A stretch of DNA of 64,000 bases from contig NZ_LVJN01000020.1 in assembly GCF_002109495.1 (NCBI RefSeq), forward strand, positions 36,001 to 100,000, in the 5' to 3' direction. Source of the DNA: Magnetofaba australis IT-1 (GTDB lineage Bacteria > Pseudomonadota > Magnetococcia > Magnetococcales > Magnetococcaceae). Under the pieces are notes generated by a model. That model saw only the letters and a list, made by a program, of their open reading frames with translations. It did no database searches and was not told where the DNA came from. The position numbers and the translations under genes were made by a program. Positions 58,327 to 64,000 of the stretch are shown in pieces (positions within the stretch are counted from its first letter, which is position 1; each line of letters starts with the position of its first letter).

Positions 58327-58803
58327 ATGCACGAGCCGTCTGCGTCCTCCCCGATTCTGTTTTTTGAAGCCAGTGAAGCGCCCTATGGGGTCTTCTCCAG
58401 CTACTCAATGCACGCCATCACCCTCGATGACGGCGTGTGGCCGTCGGTGGAGCATGCGTTTCAGGCGCGCAAATTTCCGCCCGATTGCGATTTGGTGGAG
58501 CGCATCCGCTTGGCGCCCGATCCCGGTTACGCCTGTCTGCTGGGGCGTTCGCGAGAGTATCCGCTGCGCGCCGATTGGGAGACGGTCAAACGCGACATCA
58601 TGGCTGAACTCCTGTGGGCCAAATTCACCCAGCATGCGGATCTGGCCGAGCTGTTGCTGGCCACCGGCGAGGCGGAGATCGTCAAACACTCGCCGTTTGA
58701 CACCGAGTGGTCCGACGGCGGCGATGGGCGCGGGCAGAACTGGATGGGGCGCCTGATCATGGTGGTGCGGGAGAAATTGCGGGAGTCCGGCCAAAGGGAA
58801 TAG
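58327..58803 (+). CDS. NADAR family protein
   Basis: 158 aa. YGVFSSYSMHAI, GVWPSVEHAFQARKF and the C-terminal DTEWSDGGDGRGQNWMGRLIM fit the NADAR (DUF1768) family, which hydrolyses N-glycosidic bonds of ADP-ribosylated or riboflavin-pathway compounds. Nothing nearby gives a substrate. ATG 58327 is chosen because the family N-terminus begins just after it; the ribosome site is weak. It lies 29 bases after the chemoreceptor stop. Confidence 0.85.
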   Translation: MHEPSASSPILFFEASEAPYGVFSSYSMHAITLDDGVWPSVEHAFQARKFPPDCDLVERIRLAPDPGYACLLGRSREYPLRADWETVKRDIMAELLWAKFTQHADLAELLLATGEAEIVKHSPFDTEWSDGGDGRGQNWMGRLIMVVREKLRESGQRE

Positions 58804-58845
58804 CGTGTGAGGTGCGAGGATGCTGGTTGCGCTCTGATGGCGTAA

Positions 58846-58885
58846 ACAAAGGTGGGCTCTGCGCAATAACGTAGAGCCCACTTTG
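58846..58885. terminator. Convergent hairpin terminator
   Basis: ACAAAGGTGGGCTCTGCG pairs with CGTAGAGCCCACTTTGT around a short loop. It lies between the NADAR gene (plus) and katA (minus). Confidence 0.8.
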
Positions 58886-58906
58886 TCGTTTCAACGTTGA
58901 CGCAAT

Positions 58907-60556
58907 TCAGAATTGGGTATGCACAAAGCCCCTTACGTGTATGAAGCGAAACTTACGAGGGTCCAGGGAAATCATTTCCCTGGCGGGTCGAGGGCAGAGC
59001 CCTCGCGGGTCCAGGGCGGCGCCCTGGTGGGGTCTGGGGCGAAGCCCCAGCCTCTTTACCCTTCCCCTGCAATGTTCAATTTCCATTCGAGCAGAGAGAG
59101 TCAGATTGACTCCAACCCCAGCGCCATAGGCGGGATCGGCCTTGCGGCAGTTCTCCACATGGCGCCGCTGCACCGCCTCATCGGCGCCGCCGATGGAGCG
59201 CGCGGTGTTGTCGAACAAGACCTGCTGCTGCTCCGGCGTCATGATGCGGAATAGCATGCCCGGTTGAGTGTAGTGGTCGTCGTCATCGGCGTAGGCGTTC
59301 CAATGATCCGCCGCGCCGGTCAATTCCAACGGCGGCTCCTTGGTTTCCGGCTGCTCCTGCCACAGGCCCAAACTGTTGGGCTCATACCCCTTCTCCGAAC
59401 CAAAATTGCCATCCACGCGCATCGCGCCATCGCGATGGAAGAAGCTGCGGAACGGACAGCGCGGCGCATTCACCGGAATCTGATGGTGATTCACCCCCAG
59501 GCGATAACGCTGCGCATCGCCGTAGGAGAAGAGGCGGCCCTGCAGCATTTTGTCCGGCGAAAAACCGATTCCCGGCACGATGTTGGCGGGGTTGAAGGCC
59601 GACTGCTCCACTTCGGCGTGGTAGTTGTTGGGGTTGCGGTTCAGCTCCAGCACGCCCACATCAATGAGGGGGTAATCCTCATGGGACCACACTTTGGTCA
59701 GGTCAAAGGGGTGGAAGCGATAGTTGGCGGCCTCCTTCTCCGGCATGATCTGCACCTTGAAATCCCAGCGCGGATAATCACCGTTTTCAATGCTCTCATA
59801 CAGATCGCGCTGATGGCTTTCGCGATCCTTGCCGACGATCTCTTCAGCCTGGGCGTCGGTGAGATTCTCAATGCCCTGCTGGCTCTTGAAGTGGAATTTG
59901 ACCCAGAAACGCTCATTGTCCGCGTTGATAAAGCTGAAGGTGTGGCTGCCAAAGCCATGCATGTGGCGATAGGTGCGCGGATTGCCGCGATCGGACATCA
60001 GCACGGTGATCTGATGCAGCGCCTCCGGCAGCAGGGTCCAGAAGTCCCAGTTGTTCTGCGCGCTGCGCAGGTTGGTGCGCGGGTCGCGTTTGACCGCGTG
60101 GTTCAGATCGGGGAATTTGAGCGGGTCGCGCAAAAAGAACACCGGCGTGTTGTTGCCCACCATGTCCCAGTTACCCTCTTCGGTATAGAACTTGGCGGCG
60201 AATCCACGAATGTCGCGCTCGGCGTCGGCAGCCCCGCGCTCCCCGGCCACGGTGGAGAAGCGCACAAACACCTCGGTCTGCTTGCCCACCTCGGCAAACA
60301 GCTTGGCCTTGGTGTAGCGCGTGATGTCATGGGTGACGGTGAAGGTCCCATAGGCGCCGGAGCCCTTGGCGTGCATGCGTCTTTCCGGGATCACCTCGCG
60401 GTCGAAGTGGGCCAACTTCTCCAAAAACCACACGTCCTGCAATAGCATCGGTCCGCGCGGTCCGGCGGTGAGGACGTTTTGATTATCCGCCACGGGCGCG
60501 CCAAAGGCGGTGACCAGCTTCTTGAGGGCGCCGGTAATCGGTTTGCTTTCGCTCAT
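58907..60556 (-). CDS. katA: Haem catalase with repeat-derived C-terminus
   Basis: 549 aa. The active-site His62 is in [12 protein letters not shown]; the distal region has [15 protein letters not shown]; the proximal haem Tyr is in [14 protein letters not shown], followed by [13 protein letters not shown]. It dismutates H2O2. The core matches small-subunit catalases (about 480-500 aa). From about residue 498 the frame runs through a family B palindromic repeat, adding [15 protein letters not shown] and onward to the stop at 58907. AAGGGG precedes the ATG. Divergent from the rubrerythrin operon. Confidence 0.94.
   Translation of the reverse strand: MSESKPITGALKKLVTAFGAPVADNQNVLTAGPRGPMLLQDVWFLEKLAHFDREVIPERRMHAKGSGAYGTFTVTHDITRYTKAKLFAEVGKQTEVFVRFSTVAGERGAADAERDIRGFAAKFYTEEGNWDMVGNNTPVFFLRDPLKFPDLNHAVKRDPRTNLRSAQNNWDFWTLLPEALHQITVLMSDRGNPRTYRHMHGFGSHTFSFINADNERFWVKFHFKSQQGIENLTDAQAEEIVGKDRESHQRDLYESIENGDYPRWDFKVQIMPEKEAANYRFHPFDLTKVWSHEDYPLIDVGVLELNRNPNNYHAEVEQSAFNPANIVPGIGFSPDKMLQGRLFSYGDAQRYRLGVNHHQIPVNAPRCPFRSFFHRDGAMRVDGNFGSEKGYEPNSLGLWQEQPETKEPPLELTGAADHWNAYADDDDHYTQPGMLFRIMTPEQQQVLFDNTARSIGGADEAVQRRHVENCRKADPAYGAGVGVNLTLSARMEIEHCRGRVKRLGLRPRPHQGAALDPRGLCPRPAREMISLDPRKFRFIHVRGFVHTQF
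58950..59062. repeat. Palindromic repeat, family B, inside the katA 3' end (R12)
   Basis: ACGAGGGTCCAGGGAAATCA, TTTCCCTGG, CGAGGGCAGAGCCCTCG, CCAGGGCGGCGCCCTGG and GGGGCGAAGCCCC, in the same order as 4815-4912. It is read in frame as the C-terminal tail of catalase. Confidence 0.85.
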
Positions 60557-61118
60557 CTTGTTTCCCCTTGAATGAAATGTTCCGTGTCTGGGAATTCATT
60601 GGTCGGTTACGTCCAGAGGTCAGTTCCGCTGGACGGATCATGGCTTGGGTGGGGTTCACTGTAGGGGAGGGGAGGGGGAAAAGGATAATACGAAATCTCA
60701 ATACAAATAATAGCTGCACACTATAGTCCCATAAGATACGCTAGATTGAGCCTAGAAAACAGTGCTCCGCCATACAGGGCGTCTGGGCGCATCCCCCTTA
60801 CGCCGTTTGTTGAATTTCTCCACCAGAACCCTTGCGCCACGCCATCTCCACGCAGATGTTACAAATTTCTTGCTTGGTCACAGTAGAGAAAAGACAATAA
60901 AAATATGTTCAAATCTCCTGCAAAATTATGCATTCCATGGTGTTATGCATAACATTCAACAGCAAATATAGAGAGCGCCTATAATTAGTATAACTATATA
61001 GTATTATGCAAGACGATATTTTGCGCCTATTGTGTTGAACAGCCCCACCCAATGGGGCCGTACGGCGGATGCGCCAGTCCGGCGCGGCGCCACCCAATCA
61101 ATTTTTAGGAGAGCGAAA
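60557..61118. promoter_or_regulatory. Shared divergent control region of katA and rubrerythrin, with PerR-box-like site
   Basis: 560 bases between two peroxide-defence genes, AT-rich at 60860-61020. CTATAATTAGTATAA at 60979-60993 matches the PerR-box pattern TTATAATNATTATAA at 12 of 14 defined positions. A TTATGCATAAC palindrome lies just upstream (about 60943-60953). Suggests control by a Fur-family peroxide sensor; no gene is seen in the region. Confidence 0.5.
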
Positions 61119-61535
61119 ATGGAACTGAAAGGCAGCAAAACCGAGCAGAATCTCAAAGACGCGTTCGCCGGTGAATCCCAGGCCAACCGTCGTTATCTCT
61201 ATTTCGCCAACAAAGCCGACGTGGAGGGTCATCCCGACGTCGCTGCGCTGTTCCGCTCCACCGCTGAGGGCGAGACCGGCCACGCCCATGGGCATCTGGA
61301 GTATCTGGAAGCATGCGGCGATCCGGCCACCGGCCTTCCGTTTGGCGCCACCAAGGCCAATCTGGCCACTGCGGTGGCGGGCGAAACCCATGAGTACACC
61401 GACATGTACCCGGGCATGGCCCAGACCGCGCGCGATGAAGGCTTTGATGAGATCAGCGATTGGATGGAGACCCTGGCCAAGGCCGAACGCTCCCACGCCA
61501 AACGCTATCAGAAAGCCCTGGACGAAATGGAGTGA
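61119..61535 (+). CDS. Rubrerythrin-like di-iron peroxidase without rubredoxin domain
   Basis: 138 aa ferritin-like four-helix protein. Di-iron ligands are Glu19 (AGES), Glu52 and His55 (GETGHAH), Glu89 and Glu92 (GETHEY), and Glu123 and His126 (AERSH). The C-terminal rubredoxin domain of classical rubrerythrin is missing, so another protein must donate electrons; the adjacent Fe-S protein is the obvious candidate (inference). AGGAGAG precedes ATG 61119. Confidence 0.9.
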   Translation: MELKGSKTEQNLKDAFAGESQANRRYLYFANKADVEGHPDVAALFRSTAEGETGHAHGHLEYLEACGDPATGLPFGATKANLATAVAGETHEYTDMYPGMAQTARDEGFDEISDWMETLAKAERSHAKRYQKALDEME

Positions 61536-61547
61536 GCCCGGCGGCGT

Positions 61548-61573
61548 CATGGGGACGCTTGGACGTCCCCATG
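61548..61573 (+). other. Intercistronic hairpin
   Basis: CATGGGGACG (61548-61557), loop CTTGGA, then CGTCCCCATG. A perfect 10-bp stem without a T-run between rubrerythrin and the Fe-S gene; it may stabilise the upstream message or attenuate readthrough. Confidence 0.6.
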
Positions 61574-61615
61574 GCTGCGCTGGTTGATGGAACCAAGTGA
61601 TAGGGAGGGAGCGCC

Positions 61616-62962
61616 ATGGCTGACGGCGGCAAACGCGAAGGCAATTTGGAGCAACCACTACGCCATCCGGTGGAGTGGACCAAGCCGGATTTCTTTGATG
61701 CGGCCTCTTTGGAAAAAGAGATGGACCGCGTATTCGAGATCTGCCATGGGTGCAGACGCTGTTTCAGTCTGTGCCAGGCGTTCCCTACGCTGTTTGACGC
61801 CATCGACGACAGCGAAGAGGGCGAACTGGATGATGTGGACAAGGGCGCGCTCTATCCGCAGGTGGTGGACAACTGCTACCTGTGCGATCTGTGCTTCATG
61901 ACCAAGTGCCCCTATGTGCCGCCCCATGAGTGGGGGTTGGACTTTCCGCATCTGATGCTGCGGGCCAAGGCGCAGCGCTTCAAACAGGGCGGCTTTAAAT
62001 TCCGCGACAAACTGCTCACCTCCACCGACCTGTTGGGCAGCATCGCTGGCATTCCGGTGGTGGCGCAGACGGTCAATTTCGCCAACAATTTCGGCCCCAC
62101 GCGCAAGGCGCTGGAGGCGGTTCTGGGGGTGGACGCCGAGGCGACGCTGCCGCCGTTTCACTCCAATAAACTGCGCCATCGGCTGAAAAACCACGTCCCC
62201 GCCGCGGTCAAAGTGGAGCCGTGCAATGGAACCAAAGGGCGCGTGGCGCTGTTCGGCACATGCTACGCCAACAACAACATGCCGGAGTTGGGCGAGGATC
62301 TGCTGGCGGTGTTGGAACACAATGGCATCCCTGTGCGGCTGACCGAGAAGGAGCGCTGCTGCGGCATGCCCAAGTTGGAGTTGGGCGATCTGGAGTCGGT
62401 GCAGGAGGCCAAGGAGGCCAATATCCCGGTGCTGGCGGCGCTGGTGGACGAGGGGTGGGATCTGATCGCGCCGGTGCCCTCCTGCGTGCTGATGTTCAAG
62501 ATGGAGCTGCCGCTGCTGTTCCCCGACGACAAGGATGTGAAGAAGGTCGCCGCCGCTTTCTATGATCCGTTTGAATATCTGATGCTGCGCCACAAGGGCG
62601 GGCTGTTGAACACCGACTTCAAGAAGTCGCTGGGCAAGGTGATCTATCACGCGCCGTGTCACCAGCGGGTGCAGAACATCGGTCTGAAGACCCGCGATGT
62701 GCTGCAACTGATTCCCGACACCACGGTGGAGGCCATCGAGCGCTGCTCCGGCCACGACGGCACCTATGCGGTGAAGAAGGAGTTTCACGCCAGCGCGTTG
62801 AAGATTTTGCGTCCGGTGGCGCGCAAAGTGACCGAAGCCAAAGCCGACTACTACGGCAGCGACTGCCCCATCGGCGGACGCCACATCGCCCACAACGGCA
62901 TCAAGGATGGCACAGAGGCGACGCCGCCCATCTCCCTGTTGCGCATCGCCTACGGGATTTGA
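61616..62962 (+). CDS. (Fe-S)-binding HdrB/GlpC-type protein of the rubrerythrin cluster
   Basis: 448 aa. Two [4Fe-4S] motifs near the N-terminus (CHGCRRCFSLC and CYLCDLCFMTKCP), then CCG-type domains: ERCCGMPKLELGD is intact, while the second is reduced to IERCSGHDG after HAPCHQRVQNIG. A further Cys lies in GSDCPIGGRHIAHNG. By family it is a heterodisulfide-reductase-like electron carrier, found conserved with rubrerythrin and DUF3501. It probably reduces the rubrerythrin. A good ribosome site (AGGGAGGGAG) precedes ATG 61616. Confidence 0.9.
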   Translation: MADGGKREGNLEQPLRHPVEWTKPDFFDAASLEKEMDRVFEICHGCRRCFSLCQAFPTLFDAIDDSEEGELDDVDKGALYPQVVDNCYLCDLCFMTKCPYVPPHEWGLDFPHLMLRAKAQRFKQGGFKFRDKLLTSTDLLGSIAGIPVVAQTVNFANNFGPTRKALEAVLGVDAEATLPPFHSNKLRHRLKNHVPAAVKVEPCNGTKGRVALFGTCYANNNMPELGEDLLAVLEHNGIPVRLTEKERCCGMPKLELGDLESVQEAKEANIPVLAALVDEGWDLIAPVPSCVLMFKMELPLLFPDDKDVKKVAAAFYDPFEYLMLRHKGGLLNTDFKKSLGKVIYHAPCHQRVQNIGLKTRDVLQLIPDTTVEAIERCSGHDGTYAVKKEFHASALKILRPVARKVTEAKADYYGSDCPIGGRHIAHNGIKDGTEATPPISLLRIAYGI

Positions 62963-62980
62963 GCGAAAAGGAGGAGTTCG

Positions 62981-63580
62981 ATGCAGGAGACCAGGATGGA
63001 CAAATTGACGCGGGAGGATCTCTACTCCCTGGAAAAATATGCGGAAATCCGCCCGGAATTCCGTCAGCAGGTGATGGCGCATAAGAAGATCCGGGTGATT
63101 CCCGTGGGCCCCAACGCCACCTTCCACTTCGAGGACCGCCTCACCATGCAGTATCAGGTGCAGGAGATGCTGCGCGCCGAGCGCATCTTTGAAGCGGCGG
63201 GCATCGCCGAGGAGCTGGCGGTCTACAATCCGCTCATCCCCGACGGCGCCAACTGGAAGGTCACCTTCATGTTAGGCTATCCCGACATCGAAGAGCGACG
63301 TAGGAAGCTGGCCATTCTCCACGGCGTGGAAACGCGTTGTTGGGTGCGGGTGGCGGGGTTCGACCCGGTGTTCGCCATCGCCGATGAGGATCTGGAGCGC
63401 GACAATGAAGAGAAGACCTCCTCGGTGCACTTTCTGCGCTTTGAGCTGACGCCGGAGATGGCGGCGGCGGCCAAGGCGGGCGCAGGGATCTCCATTGGCG
63501 TGGATCATCCCGAGTATGCGCATCAGGTCGCCCCGCTGCCTGAAGCGCAGCGCGCCAGTCTGGCGGCGGATCTGGATTGA
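62981..63580 (+). CDS. DUF3501 family protein
   Basis: 199 aa. LTREDLYSLEKYAEIRPEFR, KKIRVIPVGPNATFHFED, MQYQVQEMLRAERIF, NPLIPDGANWKVTFM and a C-terminal GVDHPEY are the DUF3501 family pattern. No enzymatic activity is established; it travels with rubrerythrin and the HdrB-like protein. AAAGGAGG precedes ATG 62981, 18 bases after the Fe-S gene. A terminator follows at 63624. Confidence 0.9.
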   Translation: MQETRMDKLTREDLYSLEKYAEIRPEFRQQVMAHKKIRVIPVGPNATFHFEDRLTMQYQVQEMLRAERIFEAAGIAEELAVYNPLIPDGANWKVTFMLGYPDIEERRRKLAILHGVETRCWVRVAGFDPVFAIADEDLERDNEEKTSSVHFLRFELTPEMAAAAKAGAGISIGVDHPEYAHQVAPLPEAQRASLAADLD

Positions 63581-63623
63581 ACACCCCGCGCGCAGCTCCC
63601 CCTATAGCGCTGCGTCCCGGGGC

Positions 63624-63660
63624 AAACAGGGGAGCCATTAGCTCCCCTGTTTGATTTTTC
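63624..63660 (+). terminator. Intrinsic terminator
   Basis: AAACAGGGGAGC (63624-63635) and GCTCCCCTGTTT (63641-63652), followed by GATTTTTC. Ends the rubrerythrin-DUF3501 operon. No gene is seen in 63661-63866. Confidence 0.9.
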
Positions 63661-63866
63661 GCGCGCGCGCGCTCTATAGAAAGATGAGAGGGGCTTCGGT
63701 CGATCGCGCTGATGCGCGCGCTTCACGTTAGTCGAGTGGCCGTGGCGCGCACCGCTATCAGGTGGATACCTGACCTCACGATGGCAACCGCGCATTCCGC
63801 TTGCCCTGGGCGATGCGCTACGCCAGTATGCAATGGTTGTCCGCTAACGACTGCCAAGGCGCCTCT

Positions 63867-64000
63867 ATGTCCCGAATGTTCCTGATCCGCACTCTCCTTG
63901 CGCTCTGCGTGCTGGCCGCGCCGCTGGCCGCCAGCGCGCAAGATGACACCGCAGGAGCCTCCAGCGCCCTGACCCAATCCATGCAGACTCCACTGGCCAC
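63867..64000 (+). CDS. Secreted protein, 5' part only (cut by window edge)
   Basis: Open from ATG 63867 to the right edge. The N-terminus MSRMFLIRTLLALCVLAAP plus LAASAQDD is a clear signal peptide with an AxA cleavage site; the mature start is polar. AAGGCG precedes the ATG. Too little remains to identify it. Confidence 0.7.
   Translation, partial: MSRMFLIRTLLALCVLAAPLAASAQDDTAGASSALTQSMQTPLA

Overview
The window is GC-rich, gene-dense DNA from a motile, chemotactic Gram-negative proteobacterium. Supporting features are two methyl-accepting chemotaxis proteins, a MotA-like/FliL protein, outer-membrane barrels, two large hybrid histidine kinases, a bacteriohemerythrin, a GGDEF protein, and peroxide defence by catalase, rubrerythrin and DUF3501. 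My best guess is an early-branching alphaproteobacterium of the Magnetococcales type (Magnetococcus or Magnetofaba). That is inference from overall gene style; no magnetosome genes are present. I saw no tRNA, rRNA, CRISPR array, transposase or phage gene.

Layout. 0-3 kb: a response regulator with a C-terminal ATPase-like domain, overlapping ubiD. 3-4.6 kb: a DUF2325 protein behind a Fur-box-like operator. 5-7 kb: an EF-G paralogue with eroded GTPase motifs. 7.5-11.4 kb (minus): nadE, rodZ and a TSUP permease in one operon. 12-13 kb: hisC. 13.1-15.6 kb (minus): a classical pseudopilin and a pseudopilin-LamG fusion. 15.8-18.7 kb: two small membrane proteins, a large palindrome and a FadL-type porin. 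19.4-27.1 kb: two overlapping hybrid kinases and a bacteriohemerythrin. 27.4-34.1 kb: a siroheme-synthase N-domain protein, uvrA, and a three-gene overlapping DUF2703/SigZ-like/zinc-dehydrogenase operon. 34.5-38.5 kb: the MotA-like/FliL fusion facing a chemoreceptor operon that ends in a secreted eight-repeat protein. 39-44 kb (minus): a TetR/RND/LolA-like/outer-membrane export operon with two palindromic operators, divergent from a DUF5692-like membrane protein. 45-49 kb: a diguanylate cyclase, then overlapping mnmH and selD. 49.6-53 kb: DUF3095, a secreted Cache protein, and a hydrolase/membrane-protein pair between direct repeats. 53-58.8 kb: clpB, a chemoreceptor and a NADAR protein. 58.9-63.6 kb: katA divergent from a rubrerythrin/Fe-S protein/DUF3501 operon. 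The right edge cuts a gene for a secreted protein.

The most distinctive non-coding feature is a set of about a dozen mosaic repeats (100-250 bp). They are built from interchangeable palindromic modules in a fixed order, lie between genes on both strands, and in one case have supplied the C-terminus of catalase. A second, unrelated structured repeat occurs at about 3.05 and 49.3 kb. The least described protein-level candidates are the MotA-FliL fusion (34.5 kb), the PxDVY repeat protein behind a chemoreceptor (35.6 kb), the DUF2703/SigZ/dehydrogenase operon (32-34 kb), the pseudopilin-LamG fusion (13.1 kb) and the EF-G paralogue lacking the P-loop lysine (5 kb).
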